Shown here one piece after another: positions 9,489-18,618 of a stretch of 64,000 bases of DNA. Location: assembly GCA_003569165.1 (NCBI GenBank), contig BGOI01000001.1:342001-406000 (forward strand), written 5' to 3'. The DNA is from Opitutia bacterium. Lineage in GTDB: Bacteria; Verrucomicrobiota; Verrucomicrobiia; Opitutales; UBA953. Within the stretch, counting starts at the first letter, position 1. Each line of letters starts with the position of its first letter. The position numbers and the translations under genes were made by a program. The notes under the pieces were generated by a model. The model ran no database searches and was not told the DNA's origin. It saw only the letters and a program-made list of their open reading frames with translations.

Positions 9489-10241
9489 ATGCGCCGCCTC
9501 GCCGCCTTTCTCCTGCTCTTGGCGGGCGCCATCTCCTCGCCAGCCCAGTGGCAAATTTTCGCGGAGAAACTGCCCAAGCCCGGCACCTGGGCGCGCTACC
9601 AGTACGAAACGATCCGCGACGGCAAGGTCGTCTCGAAATCCGAACTGAGCCTCTCGATTCGCTCCGGCATGGACGTCAGCGGTAAGCCCCACGTCTGGTT
9701 CACCGTCGAACCCGTCGGCTGGCTGGGATCGCGTGAACAAGCCCCACTTCGCCTGCTCCTGAGCGCCGACATGAATCGCGAGCGTGCCGGCCGGCTCATC
9801 GAGAATGCGCAGGAGATTGTCTTCTCCAATCCCGTCAAAGGCGCCTACCACATGACTCGCGAGGATATCGCCTGGGTCTCGAAGTGGGCGAACCTGACCT
9901 ACGCCAGCGAGCTGAGCGCAGATACGCCTGCACAGGAAACGGTCGAAGCCAGCGGCAAGCCCTTCGCGTGCGAGCGGATGAAGATGCTTGCGAGTACCGT
10001 GACCGACCCGCCCGTGGTCCCGAAGCAGACCATCGAGTTCAAAGGCACCGTCTGGCGCTCCGATGTGACTCCCTTCGGCGTCGTGCGGGCGGAGTGGCTC
10101 GAGAAGACCACGAAGAAAGACCGTAACCGCGAGGAGACCCGCCGGCTGACCTTGCTGGCGAGCGGCTGGGAGACGCCGCCGACTGAGCCCGTCGACCGCG
10201 GCAAGGACTTCTCGGTCTGGCGCCTGATCTTCAATCGCTAA
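9489..10241 (+). CDS. Exported protein of unknown function
   Basis: About 250 residues beginning MRRLAAFLLLLAGAISSPAQ, a clear signal peptide; an ATG six codons upstream (9471) is also possible. The mature part (WARYQYETIRDGKVVSKSELSLSI..., then GKPHVWFTVEP) looks like an all-beta periplasmic domain with a Trp- and Thr-rich core. I recognise no catalytic motif. It is divergent from cimA and convergent with tRNA-Phe. Confidence 0.7.
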   Translation: MRRLAAFLLLLAGAISSPAQWQIFAEKLPKPGTWARYQYETIRDGKVVSKSELSLSIRSGMDVSGKPHVWFTVEPVGWLGSREQAPLRLLLSADMNRERAGRLIENAQEIVFSNPVKGAYHMTREDIAWVSKWANLTYASELSADTPAQETVEASGKPFACERMKMLASTVTDPPVVPKQTIEFKGTVWRSDVTPFGVVRAEWLEKTTKKDRNREETRRLTLLASGWETPPTEPVDRGKDFSVWRLIFNR

Positions 10242-10293
10242 GGCCTCAAAAGGACCAGCCCACCTGAGTTAAATCAGATGGGCTGGCGTTAAA

Positions 10294-10369
10294 TGGTGGC
10301 CTGAGTCGGAATCGAACCAACGACACGACGCTCTTCAGGCGTCTGCTCTACCAACTGAGCTATCAGGCC
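10294..10369 (-). tRNA. tRNA-Phe(GAA)
   Basis: A 76-base cloverleaf on the minus strand. The acceptor GGCCTGA pairs with TCAGGCC, with discriminator A and an encoded CCA. The D-stem is GCTC/GAGC. The anticodon stem GACGC/GCGTC holds loop CTGAAGA, anticodon GAA. The T-loop is TTCGATT. Confidence 0.95.
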
Positions 10370-10394
10370 AATTAACTGGACGTTCAGAAGGACA

Positions 10395-10435
10395 AAGCCC
10401 CCCTTCCCTGTCAATCCGACAAGAAAGGGAGGCTT
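10395..10435 (-). terminator. Hairpin downstream of dapL
   Basis: Imperfect stem with outer arms AAGCC and GGCTT and inner CCCTTCCCTGTC against GACAAGAAAGGG. It lies 11 bases past the dapL stop, between dapL and tRNA-Phe. The U-tract on the minus strand is short. Confidence 0.45.
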
Positions 10436-10445
10436 AAAAAGGCCT

Positions 10446-11690
10446 TCAGAAGCTGAATTTCCAAGCCGAGAGGCGGCGTTCCACCTCGGCGATGACTTCG
10501 GCTTCACCGGCTTCGCCCTGATCGGAAACGAAGGTCACGGAGAAGCGGACGAAGGAACCGCAATCATCCCACGGCACGGTGGAGATCAGGTGCTCGGTGA
10601 TCATCCACTGCGAGAAAGCTTCGCCGGAATCGAAGCTCACCGTACCGGACGGACCGGTGGCGGACTTCGGGGCGGGCATGTAGAGGAAGAAGCCAGCACC
10701 GGGCTTGCGCACCTGGAAGCCGAGCTGGGCGAGCACGCCGACGAGCTTGTCCATGCGGCGGGAATACTTGGCGGCGATGGCCTTCGGAATGGAGACCTCG
10801 TCGAGACCAGCGGCGCCGGCCTTCTGGATGCCGAGGAACTGGCCCGAGTCGGAATTGTCCTTCACATCGCCGTAGGCGCGGACGAGCAGCGCGTTGCCGG
10901 CGACGAAGCCGATGCGCCAGCCGGTCATGTTGTGGCTCTTGGAGAGCGTGTGCAGCTCGAGGGCGACGTCCTTCGCGCCAGGGACCTGTAGAATCGACAG
11001 CTGCTCGGCGCCGAAGTGCAGTGAGCCATAGGCAGCGTCCTGGATGACGACGAGGTTATGCTGCTTGGCGAAGGCGACGACTTCCTCGTAGAACTTGCGC
11101 GTGGCGCAGGCGCCGGTCGGGTTGTTCGGGAAGTTAAGCACCAGCACCTTGGCTTTGGCGAGAACGTCAGTGGGAATCGTTGTCAGGTCGGGCAGGAAAT
11201 TGTTCTCGGCGGTAAGCTTCAGGTTATGGACGTGGCCGCCGTAATACTTGGCGTGGGTGCCGAACACTGGGTACCCCGGAGTAGTCATGAGGACATAATC
11301 GCCGGGGTTGATCAGGCAGCCCGGCAGGATGGACAGTGCAGCCTTGGAGCCAATCGAGTGGAGGATTTCGGTATCGGCGTCGACGGTCACGCCAAAGAGA
11401 TTCTGCATGTAGCGTGCGGCGGCCTGTTTGAAATCGCTACCGCCATTATCGGAGTAGCCGCGGTTCTCGGGCTTGGCGGCTTCGGTCTGGAGCGCTTTCA
11501 CCACCATTGGGAAAGCCATCTCGTCGGGCTCGCCGACGCCTAGGTCGATCAGGGCGACGTCCGGCTTGGCTTTCTTGGCGGCAGCCTTGGCGCGCTTAAT
11601 CTTCTCGAACTTATAGATCGCGGTCGACTTGCCGTAATTGACGCCGCCGATGCGTTCGGCGAAGAGCTGCTGGATGTAAGAGTCGGACAT
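10446..11690 (-). CDS. dapL: LL-diaminopimelate aminotransferase
   Basis: 414 residues of the class I/II fold-type I PLP aminotransferases, at the DapL length. Visible features are VGEPDEMAF, the glycine-rich YSDNGGSDFKQAAARYM, IGSKAALSILPG, NFPNNPTGACA and the PLP lysine in HTLSKSHNMTGWRIGF. DapL converts tetrahydrodipicolinate directly to LL-diaminopimelate for lysine and peptidoglycan, bypassing DapD/C/E. It is the usual route in Chlamydiae and Verrucomicrobia, so the call fits the proposed lineage. It is divergent from the TspO gene across a region that carries an inverted repeat. Confidence 0.9.
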   Translation of the reverse strand: MSDSYIQQLFAERIGGVNYGKSTAIYKFEKIKRAKAAAKKAKPDVALIDLGVGEPDEMAFPMVVKALQTEAAKPENRGYSDNGGSDFKQAAARYMQNLFGVTVDADTEILHSIGSKAALSILPGCLINPGDYVLMTTPGYPVFGTHAKYYGGHVHNLKLTAENNFLPDLTTIPTDVLAKAKVLVLNFPNNPTGACATRKFYEEVVAFAKQHNLVVIQDAAYGSLHFGAEQLSILQVPGAKDVALELHTLSKSHNMTGWRIGFVAGNALLVRAYGDVKDNSDSGQFLGIQKAGAAGLDEVSIPKAIAAKYSRRMDKLVGVLAQLGFQVRKPGAGFFLYMPAPKSATGPSGTVSFDSGEAFSQWMITEHLISTVPWDDCGSFVRFSVTFVSDQGEAGEAEVIAEVERRLSAWKFSF

Positions 11691-11726
11691 GTTGATAAGG
11701 CCCTAAAAAGAGGGGGAAGACGGCGG

Positions 11727-11760
11727 ATGGCAAGCGGACTCCGCCCCTGGGCCTTGCCAT
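11727..11760. promoter_or_regulatory. Inverted repeat between dapL and tspO
   Basis: A perfect 8-bp inverted repeat, ATGGCAAG (11727-11734) and CTTGCCAT (11753-11760), centred between two divergent starts. It could be an operator for either gene. There is no experimental or comparative support here. Confidence 0.35.
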
Positions 11761-11787
11761 GAGGGACCTGAAGTTGAAAATGAAGCC

Positions 11788-12291
11788 ATGAAACCCAGCC
11801 TCGAAGACTTGGCCCGCGAACGGCATGCAAGGTGCAACCCGGGATTCCCTTGGCGCCTCATCGGCCTCATCGCCCTCTGCTTGGCCATCGGCGGGCTCGG
11901 CTCGGCTGCCACGATGCCGGAGATCAAGGGCTGGTACGCCGGCCTCATCAAGCCGCCCTTCAATCCGCCAAACTGGATCTTCGGCCCGGTCTGGTCGACA
12001 CTCTACGTCCTCATGGCCTGCTCGGCCAACGCCGCATGGACCGACCGCCAGGCCCGCCGGACGTTCTTCATCATCCTTCTGGTCAACTCGCTCTGGTCCC
12101 TGCTCTTCTTCGGGATGCATCGCCCGGACCTCGCGCTGATCGATATCCTCGGCTACCTGATCCTGCTCATCATCTGGATTCGCCAGCTCTGGCCGCAGCA
12201 TCGCGGCTACGCCCTGCTCCAGATTCCCCACCTGCTCTGGGTCAGCTTCGCCACCGTGCTCAACGTGAGCATCTGGTGGCTCAACAAATAA
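11788..12291 (+). CDS. tspO: TspO/MBR family membrane protein
   Basis: 167 residues with five hydrophobic segments. Family motifs are GWYAGLIKPPFNPPNWIFGPVW (interrupted here for brevity after PPFNPP), NSLWSLLFFG and a final helix ending SIWWLNK. TspO proteins bind porphyrins, haem intermediates and sterol-like ligands in the outer or cell membrane and modulate stress responses. There is an extended soluble N-terminus of about 25 residues. It shares a terminator with the convergent Gfo/Idh/MocA gene. Confidence 0.88.
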   Translation: MKPSLEDLARERHARCNPGFPWRLIGLIALCLAIGGLGSAATMPEIKGWYAGLIKPPFNPPNWIFGPVWSTLYVLMACSANAAWTDRQARRTFFIILLVNSLWSLLFFGMHRPDLALIDILGYLILLIIWIRQLWPQHRGYALLQIPHLLWVSFATVLNVSIWWLNK

Positions 12292-12292
12292 A

Positions 12293-12315
12293 AAGGCCCC
12301 GGAACCCGGGGCCTT
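12293..12315. terminator. Bidirectional Rho-independent terminator
   Basis: A 10-bp stem AAGGCCCCGG/CCGGGGCCTT with loop AAC. It is followed by a T-run on the minus strand and lies between the convergent tspO and the end of the xylose-type operon. Confidence 0.85.
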
Positions 12316-12336
12316 CGTGACGGACTGGCGCGCGCC

Positions 12337-13506
12337 TTAGTCGGCGAGCTTAGTCCAGCGGGCGTTGCCCTTCGAGGACTTCACCGCGGCTTCGATGAAC
12401 GCCATACCGGTGACGCCGTCGTCAATCGACGGGAAGTCGTAGCCGCCCTTCGGAGCCTTGCGGCCTTCGAGACGGTCGGTGATGGCTTCGGAGGCAGCGC
12501 GATAGATGTTCGCGAACGCTTCGATGAACGCTTCCGGGTGACCAAACGGCGTGCGGCTATACTTCTTGCAGGCTTCGCCGTTGTAAGAGTTACCACGACG
12601 GTGCGTCTGGCGGGGCTGGTCGAGATACTTCACAATCAGCTCATTCGGATGTTCCTGGTGCCACTCAAGGGAAGCCAGGGTTCCGTAGACACGGATATTG
12701 AGGTTGTTCTCGTCGCCGGTGGAGATCTGCGAGGCGTGCAGGACACCCTTCGCGCCGCCCTTGTAGCGGACGAGCATGTTGGCGTCGTCGTCGAGCAGAC
12801 GGCCGGGGATGTAGGTGCTGAGGTCGGCGGCGATCTCCTTGATCTCGAGGCCGGTGACGTACTGGACGAGGTTCTCGGCGTGCGTGCCGATGTCGCCCAC
12901 GCAGTTCGAGACGCCGGAGCAGTTCGGATCCATGCGCCAGTTGGCGATCTTCTGGATCTTGCCGGACTGCAGGGCGCCAATGGCGTAACCTTGCGGGTAT
13001 TCGACGAGGACCTTGTTGATTTTTCCGAGCTTACCGGCGGCCACGAAGTCGCGGGCCTCCTTGACCATCGGGTAGCCGGTGTAGTTATGCAGCAGCGCGA
13101 AGACCAAGCCGCTCTTCTTGACGATGGCGCGGAGCTTCTTGCCCTCGGCGAGGGAGAACGCGAGGGGCTTCTCGCAGATCACGTGGATGCCGGCTTCGAG
13201 GAAGGCCTTGGCCACGGGATAATGGAGATCATTACGCGCGACGATCGACACGAAGTCGATACGGTCTCCGAGCGGGCGCTTAGCTTCGGCCTTGGCCATC
13301 TCGGCATACGAAGCGTACACGCGGGCGGGATCAAGGCAGAGGTCCTGGCCGGAGAGGCGAGATTTCTCGGGATCCGAGGAGAACGCGCCGGCAACGAGGT
13401 CGATTTTGCCGTCGAGGGCCGCGGCCATGCGATGCACGCCGCCGATGAAGGCGCCGCGACCGCCGCCGACCATGCCCATGCGGAGTTTGCGATTAAGGGA
13501 TGCCAT
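12337..13506 (-). CDS. Gfo/Idh/MocA family oxidoreductase (last gene of the sugar operon)
   Basis: 389 residues. The N-terminal Rossmann fold has GMVGGGRGAFIGGVH, the conserved ICEKPLA loop near residue 110 and the catalytic DIGTHAENLVQYVTG. The C-terminal alpha/beta sheet domain includes GGYDFPSIDDGVTGMAFIEAA. Members oxidise or reduce ring hydroxyls of sugars and cyclitols with NAD(P), often at C3. It follows the second oxidoreductase by 11 bases, so the two probably act on consecutive or related substrates. Confidence 0.88.
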   Translation of the reverse strand: MASLNRKLRMGMVGGGRGAFIGGVHRMAAALDGKIDLVAGAFSSDPEKSRLSGQDLCLDPARVYASYAEMAKAEAKRPLGDRIDFVSIVARNDLHYPVAKAFLEAGIHVICEKPLAFSLAEGKKLRAIVKKSGLVFALLHNYTGYPMVKEARDFVAAGKLGKINKVLVEYPQGYAIGALQSGKIQKIANWRMDPNCSGVSNCVGDIGTHAENLVQYVTGLEIKEIAADLSTYIPGRLLDDDANMLVRYKGGAKGVLHASQISTGDENNLNIRVYGTLASLEWHQEHPNELIVKYLDQPRQTHRRGNSYNGEACKKYSRTPFGHPEAFIEAFANIYRAASEAITDRLEGRKAPKGGYDFPSIDDGVTGMAFIEAAVKSSKGNARWTKLAD

Positions 13507-13517
13507 AGGAGTAGTGA

Positions 13518-14600
13518 TTAGAGGGAGACCGGCTTACCGGACTTCGCCGACGCGTAGATGGCGTCGATGACCTGCATCAGGCGGTAGGCCTGCTCAGGGG
13601 TGTTCAGCGGCTTCGCGCGGCCTTCGATGGCCTCGATGAAGTTCGCGGCGGAAGCGATGCGGCCCATGTCTTCGCACGCAGGCGTGACAATCGAGCGGTT
13701 CACGCTGTTGCCGTTTTCCTGAACGTAGAGCTCGCAGGTATCAATCGCGGTGTTGTCGAGGCCGTCGATGCCGAAGAGGCGCTCGACCTTGCCGCCAGCC
13801 TTGGTGCCCTGGAAGACGACGGAGACTTCTTCGCGCTTGATCATCTCGGCCCAGGAGACCTGCAAGGTCAGCACCTGGCCGGTCTTGAAGGTCACGAAGC
13901 CGTGCGCGGCGTTTTCGACGTCGGTGACGCCGCCGACGCGATCCGGGATGCCCCACGGGCCCTTGAAGGACTTGTCTTCGATGAAGTCGTTGAAGGTCTG
14001 GCCGAGCACGTGCGCTGGCTCCGGGTAACCCATCAAATACATCGCGAGGTCGACCATGTGCAGCAGGTCGATGAGCGGACCGCCGCCGGAGAGTTCCTTG
14101 GTGGTGAACCAGCCACCGAAGCCCGGGATGCCAGTGCGACGGATCCACTTCGCCTGCGCGGAGTTGATCTTACCGACCTGACCCTGCTCGACATACTTGA
14201 TCATCGCCTGCGATTCAGGGCGGGCGCGGTTGTTGAAATTGAACATCACGTGCTTACCCGACTTCTTGGAAGCGGCGGTGATTTCGAGAACTTCCGGAGC
14301 GCTGAGCGCCGGGGGCTTCTCACAGAACACGTGCTTGCCGGCATTGAGGCACTGGATGGCGAGCGCAGCGTGGAACTTGTTCGGGACAATGACGCTGACG
14401 GCGTCGAGGTCCTTGTGGGCCGCGAGCATCGCGTCAACGGACTCGTAAGCATTCGGAATGCCCCACTTCGTAGCGGCCTTCTGGGCGGCGCCCGGTGCGG
14501 GATCCGCGACAGCGATGATTTCCGCGCCGGCCTGCTTGAAGCCAGCGGCGTGGTACTGGAGCATACCACCTGCTCCGATGACGCCTACTTTGGTTGCCAT
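13518..14600 (-). CDS. Gfo/Idh/MocA family oxidoreductase
   Basis: 360 residues with the nucleotide-binding loop VGVIGAGGMLQYHA, the FCEKPPALS loop, the Asn/Arg-rich NFNNRARPES and the catalytic GGPLIDLLHMVDLAMYLMG. It is only weakly similar to its neighbour, so it is a different subfamily and not a recent duplicate. It lies 24 bases after the isomerase/epimerase-like gene on the same strand. Probable role: dehydrogenation to, or reduction of, a 3-keto sugar. The substrate is inferred from context only. Confidence 0.88.
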   Translation of the reverse strand: MATKVGVIGAGGMLQYHAAGFKQAGAEIIAVADPAPGAAQKAATKWGIPNAYESVDAMLAAHKDLDAVSVIVPNKFHAALAIQCLNAGKHVFCEKPPALSAPEVLEITAASKKSGKHVMFNFNNRARPESQAMIKYVEQGQVGKINSAQAKWIRRTGIPGFGGWFTTKELSGGGPLIDLLHMVDLAMYLMGYPEPAHVLGQTFNDFIEDKSFKGPWGIPDRVGGVTDVENAAHGFVTFKTGQVLTLQVSWAEMIKREEVSVVFQGTKAGGKVERLFGIDGLDNTAIDTCELYVQENGNSVNRSIVTPACEDMGRIASAANFIEAIEGRAKPLNTPEQAYRLMQVIDAIYASAKSGKPVSL

Positions 14601-14624
14601 GAGATGTGTTCGGTTGAGAGGTGA

Positions 14625-15686
14625 TTACTTGCCCTGAGCGGACTTGTCGAAGGCGGCGTCGAAGGCGACCTTGTTACTCGGGAAGGCGAGCTTCTTGACG
14701 TAGGCGGCTGATTCGGCGGCGCCGAAGAAACGATCCATGCGTCCGTCTTCCCACTCGACGGAGAGCGGGCCGGCGTAGCCGACGTCATTGAGGGCGACAA
14801 TGACGTCCTCGAACTTGATGTCGCCGCGGCCGACGGAGCGGAAATCCCAGGCGCGACGAGGGTCGCAGAAATCCGTGTGGCCGCCGAACACGCCGACGGT
14901 GCCGTCGCCGTGACCCCACCAGACGTCCTTCATGTGGGCGTGGTGGATCTGCTTACCGAAGGTGCGGATGAACTTCACGTAATCGACGCCCTGGTAGCCG
15001 AGGTGGCTGGGGTCGTAGTTGAAGCCAAAGCGCTTGTGGTTGCCGACGGCGTCGAGCGCGCGCTGGGCGGAGGCAATATCGAAGGCGATCTCGGTCGGGT
15101 GCACTTCGAGGCCGAAGTAGACGTCGTGCTTCTCGAACGCTTCGAGGATGGGCTTCCAGCGCTTGGCGAAATCATCGAAGCCCTTCTGGAGGTAGGCCTG
15201 ATTGGTGGGCGGAAAGGCGTAGATCGCGTGCCAGATCGAGGAGCCGGTGAAGCCGTTCACGACGGTCTTGCCAGAACCCTTCGGCTTGTTGGCCATGTAA
15301 GCCTTACCGGCGTCGAAGAACTTGCGGGCGGCCTGCGCGGTCAGGGCCATCTCAGCACATGCGCGCTGGCGGACGCCTTCCGGATTACCGTCACCCCAGA
15401 CGTGAGCCGGGAGGATGCACTGGTGGCGTTCGTCGATATTATCGCAGGTGGCCTGGCCGACGAGGTGAGAGGAGATCGCCCAGCAGCCGAGGTCGTGATG
15501 CGCGAGGAGTTTCCAGATAGATTCGACGTAGCCCGGCTCGTTGACGGCGCGGACGACGTCGAAGTGGTCGCCCCAGCAGGCGAGCTCGACGCCTTCGTAG
15601 CCCATGGCTTTGACCTTGGGGAGAAGCTCGGCGATTTTGAGGTCGGCCCACTGGCCGGTGAAGAGGGTAACAGGGCGCTGTGACAT
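14625..15686 (-). CDS. Sugar phosphate isomerase/epimerase (xylose-isomerase-like TIM barrel)
   Basis: 353 residues from [17 protein letters not shown] more upstream ATG at 15719 would lie inside a hairpin. AP-endonuclease-2-type TIM-barrel features are [16 protein letters not shown], the metal ligands in [28 protein letters not shown] and IHHAHMKDV, and a late acidic [14 protein letters not shown]. Enzymes of this fold isomerise, epimerise or beta-eliminate keto sugars. It sits between xylB and two Gfo/Idh/MocA genes, the arrangement seen in 3-keto-glycoside and cyclitol pathways. Two hairpins fill the 76 bases between xylB and this gene. Confidence 0.85.
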   Translation of the reverse strand: MSQRPVTLFTGQWADLKIAELLPKVKAMGYEGVELACWGDHFDVVRAVNEPGYVESIWKLLAHHDLGCWAISSHLVGQATCDNIDERHQCILPAHVWGDGNPEGVRQRACAEMALTAQAARKFFDAGKAYMANKPKGSGKTVVNGFTGSSIWHAIYAFPPTNQAYLQKGFDDFAKRWKPILEAFEKHDVYFGLEVHPTEIAFDIASAQRALDAVGNHKRFGFNYDPSHLGYQGVDYVKFIRTFGKQIHHAHMKDVWWGHGDGTVGVFGGHTDFCDPRRAWDFRSVGRGDIKFEDVIVALNDVGYAGPLSVEWEDGRMDRFFGAAESAAYVKKLAFPSNKVAFDAAFDKSAQGK

Positions 15687-15690
15687 GGTG

Positions 15691-15742
15691 AGTAGGGGTG
15701 AGTCCCTACTGTCAGCCAATCACCCCACTTTGTTCAAGTGGG
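15691..15742 (-). promoter_or_regulatory. Two consecutive hairpins in the xylB-to-isomerase gap
   Basis: AGTAGGG/CCCTACT (15691-15710) and CCCACTT/AAGTGGG (15724-15742) are two perfect 7-bp stems within 52 bases, inside the operon. They could be an attenuator, an RNA-processing site that sets unequal expression, or operators. Confidence 0.45.
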
Positions 15743-15762
15743 CAATGCTCACAGACCCCAAT

Positions 15763-17298
15763 TTATGCCTTACGCGACAGCGATTGGCCCAGTTCGGCCT
15801 CAAGCTTGTCGTAGGCCGCCCGGAGGGCTGGGTTCGGCTGGACGACACCCGGGGCCGGGGCGCAGAAAACGGGCTCCAGATCGGCCATCTTGGCCCCACA
15901 AGCCCCCTCGGCGGCACGCAGGGCGGCACCTAGGGCGGCGGAGTCAGAAACGGCCAGACGGAGCACCGGGGCGCCAAAGACGTCGGCGAAGATCTTGGCC
16001 ACAGAAGGGTTCTCGGAGGCCCCACCCGTCAGGAGCAACTGCGTGGTCGGCGTACCGACCCAGCGGCTGTGGAAACGGAGGCTGAGGGCCTGACCTTCGA
16101 CGGCGGCGCGCGGAAGCGTCGCTTGCGAGGTGGCGGCACCAAGGGCGATGCGGCCGGCAGCACGGCGAGGCGTGATCTCGGGCTCTTCCATCGGTAGCAC
16201 GGCGGAGACGGCGGCGGGAGAAGCGTCAACGGCGGCGGAGAACGCGGGCCAGTCGGCGTGACCACATTCGCGACGGATGGCTTCACGCGCGAGCGAGCCG
16301 TTACGGACGCAGACGAGGCTCATGCTGCCACCCATCGGATTACCGAAGGCGTGACCGAGGCCGGCTGAGTCGGTACGGATACCTTCGATCGCGGCGAAAA
16401 GCGTGTCGCTAGTGCCGAGACTGATCACGACCTTGCCCGGCTTCGAGGCCCCCATGCCGACAAGACTGGAAGGATTATCGCCGGTCCCGATGACGACCTG
16501 GCACTTCGGGGAGAAACCATATCGGGCGATGAAGTAAGCGGAGATGCCGCCGGCCACGGTCGAACCAGGGCGGACCGGCGGAAGCTTGGTGGCGAGATCG
16601 GGCGCGGTCGCGGCGAGCGCGGCCGGAGCCCAATCACCTTTGCGAATATCCATCAGGTTCATGCCCGCGCCATCGCCGGTATCGATCGCGGCATCCTTGC
16701 CAGCGAGCACCGACGCGAAGAAAGAAGAAACGAGATGGACGCGCTTCGTCTTGGCCCAAGCGGCAGGCTCGAGTTTGGCGAAGCGGCGGATCTGCGGGCC
16801 AGTGAAACGCTGCGTGGCCACCGAGCCGGTCAGGTCGCAGACGGCCTGGTCGCCACCGAGGACGGCGGCAATCTCGGCGCATTCGGCCGCGGTGGATGAA
16901 TCCATCCAGATTGGCGAAGAGCGACGAGAGAGGACCGGAGAAATCTTGGCCGAGAGCGACGTGGCGCGATTGCCGTCCGCGAGCGCGGCTTCATAGCCGG
17001 CGGCGAGGTAAACGCTGCCGTGCTGTTGGCCTGAGACGGAGACCGCGTCGACCTGCGAGAGGTCGGTCAGTTTAGCGAGACGGTCGAGTGCGAGCTCGAG
17101 GCCATCAAGCCAGAGGAGCGCATCAGCGTGCACTTCACCGCCCTGCCCTCCGCGGATAAATCCTTCCGGATGTCCGCGTTCAGGGAAGTCGGCGCCGAAC
17201 GCCGCGCGGGCGCGGGCGACCGTCGTGCCTTTCGCCGTGTCCAACACGAGCGCCGTTGCGCTCTGCGTGGACAGGTCAAGACCCAGGACGATCGCCAT
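15763..17298 (-). CDS. xylB: Xylulokinase (FGGY carbohydrate kinase)
   Basis: 511 residues. The FGGY fold is shown by IVLGLDLSTQSATALVLDT at the N-terminus, VSVSGQQHGSVYL, the DTGDGAGMNLMD segment, the catalytic-base region VIGTGDNPSSLVGMG and the ATP-binding LLLTGGASENPSVAKI. Xylulokinase phosphorylates D-xylulose to xylulose 5-phosphate for the pentose phosphate pathway. It begins four bases after xylA on the same strand, which settles the assignment over other FGGY kinases. Confidence 0.92.
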   Translation of the reverse strand: MAIVLGLDLSTQSATALVLDTAKGTTVARARAAFGADFPERGHPEGFIRGGQGGEVHADALLWLDGLELALDRLAKLTDLSQVDAVSVSGQQHGSVYLAAGYEAALADGNRATSLSAKISPVLSRRSSPIWMDSSTAAECAEIAAVLGGDQAVCDLTGSVATQRFTGPQIRRFAKLEPAAWAKTKRVHLVSSFFASVLAGKDAAIDTGDGAGMNLMDIRKGDWAPAALAATAPDLATKLPPVRPGSTVAGGISAYFIARYGFSPKCQVVIGTGDNPSSLVGMGASKPGKVVISLGTSDTLFAAIEGIRTDSAGLGHAFGNPMGGSMSLVCVRNGSLAREAIRRECGHADWPAFSAAVDASPAAVSAVLPMEEPEITPRRAAGRIALGAATSQATLPRAAVEGQALSLRFHSRWVGTPTTQLLLTGGASENPSVAKIFADVFGAPVLRLAVSDSAALGAALRAAEGACGAKMADLEPVFCAPAPGVVQPNPALRAAYDKLEAELGQSLSRKA

Positions 17299-17302
17299 AG
17301 CC

Positions 17303-18613
17303 TCAGCGAATGTACTCGTTGATCAGGTTCTCGAGCATCTCTTGGCGACCGGACGCGAGCGTCGGCGCCTTGATGCCCTGGGCGTAGGCGTCGAGCTGGG
17401 CGAGGGTGGCCTTGCCGGATTCGACCTTCTTGCCGATGCCACTGTCCCAGGAGGCGTAGCGATTCGAGACAAACTTATCCATCTTGCCGTCCTTGATAAT
17501 CGCGTGGGCAATCTTGAGGCCGCGGGCGAAGGCGTCCATGCCACCGATGTGGGCGTGGAAGAGGTCGACGGGCTCGTGCGACTCGCGACGACGCTTAGCG
17601 TCGAAGTTGAGGCCGCCCTTGGTGAAGCCACCCATCTTGAGGATGCGTAGCATGATGTTCGTCGTGAGGTAGAGGTCAGTCGGGAACTGGTCGGTGTCCC
17701 AGCCGACGAGCGTATCGCCACGGTTGGCGTCGACCGAGCCGAGGGCATCCGCGCCAATCGAGACTTCCATCTCATGCTCCATCGTGTGACCGGCGAGCGT
17801 GGCGTGGTTGGTCTCGAGGTTCAGCTTGAAGTACTTCAGTAGGCCGTATTCGCGGAGGAAGTTGAGGCAGGCGGCCGCATCGGAATCGTACTGGTGGGTC
17901 GAGGGTTCGCGCGGCTTGGGCTCGATGAGGAACTGGCCTTTGAAGCCGATCTTCTTGGCGTGGTCGACAGCGAGGTGCAGGAGCGCGGCGAGGTGATCGA
18001 GCTCACGCTTCATGTCGGTATTGATCAGCGTAGCGTAGCCTTCGCGGCCGCCCCAGAAGACGTAACCTTCACCGCCGAGGGCCTTGGTGGCCTCGAGCGC
18101 ATGGCGAACCTGGCTGGCGCCGTAGGCGAACACGTCGGCGTTGGGCGAGGTGCCCGCGCCCTGCGCATAGCGCGGGTGGGAGAAGAGGCAGGCCGTACCC
18201 CAGAGGAGCTTCTTGCCGGTGCCCTTCTGGTAGGCCTTCAGCTCCTTCGTCACGCGGGCGAGGTTCGCATGCGTCTCGGTGAGGGTCTTGCCTTCAGGAG
18301 AGATATCGCGGTCGTGGAAGCAGTAGAAGTCGATCTGGCACTTCTGGAGGAACTCGAAGAAGACCGGAATGCGGCGGAGGGCGTTGTCGAGGGAGTCGGA
18401 GCCATCATCCCAGGGCATGAGGGCGGTGCCGGCGCCGAACGGATCGGAGAGGCTGTTGCGCATCACGTGCCAGTAGGCCGCGGCGAAGCGCATGTGGTCT
18501 TTCATCTTCTTCCCGCCGATCTTCTCGTCCGGGTTGTAGTGCTTGAAGGCGAACGGGTTCTTGGACTTCGATCCTTCGAACTTGATGACTGGGACATTAG
18601 GGAAGTGCGACAT
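17303..18613 (-). CDS. xylA: Xylose isomerase
   Basis: 436 residues, the length of class II xylose isomerases. Landmarks are [12 protein letters not shown] (catalytic His and Asp), [25 protein letters not shown], the metal-site [16 protein letters not shown] and [19 protein letters not shown]. The enzyme converts D-xylose to D-xylulose in the cytoplasm. It is the first gene of a five-gene minus-strand operon (xylA, xylB, isomerase/epimerase, two Gfo/Idh/MocA). The start has no Shine-Dalgarno sequence; the bases just before it are pyrimidine-rich and complementary to an AGGAGG about 60 bases upstream. Confidence 0.96.
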   Translation of the reverse strand: MSHFPNVPVIKFEGSKSKNPFAFKHYNPDEKIGGKKMKDHMRFAAAYWHVMRNSLSDPFGAGTALMPWDDGSDSLDNALRRIPVFFEFLQKCQIDFYCFHDRDISPEGKTLTETHANLARVTKELKAYQKGTGKKLLWGTACLFSHPRYAQGAGTSPNADVFAYGASQVRHALEATKALGGEGYVFWGGREGYATLINTDMKRELDHLAALLHLAVDHAKKIGFKGQFLIEPKPREPSTHQYDSDAAACLNFLREYGLLKYFKLNLETNHATLAGHTMEHEMEVSIGADALGSVDANRGDTLVGWDTDQFPTDLYLTTNIMLRILKMGGFTKGGLNFDAKRRRESHEPVDLFHAHIGGMDAFARGLKIAHAIIKDGKMDKFVSNRYASWDSGIGKKVESGKATLAQLDAYAQGIKAPTLASGRQEMLENLINEYIR

Positions 18614-18618
18614 GACTT

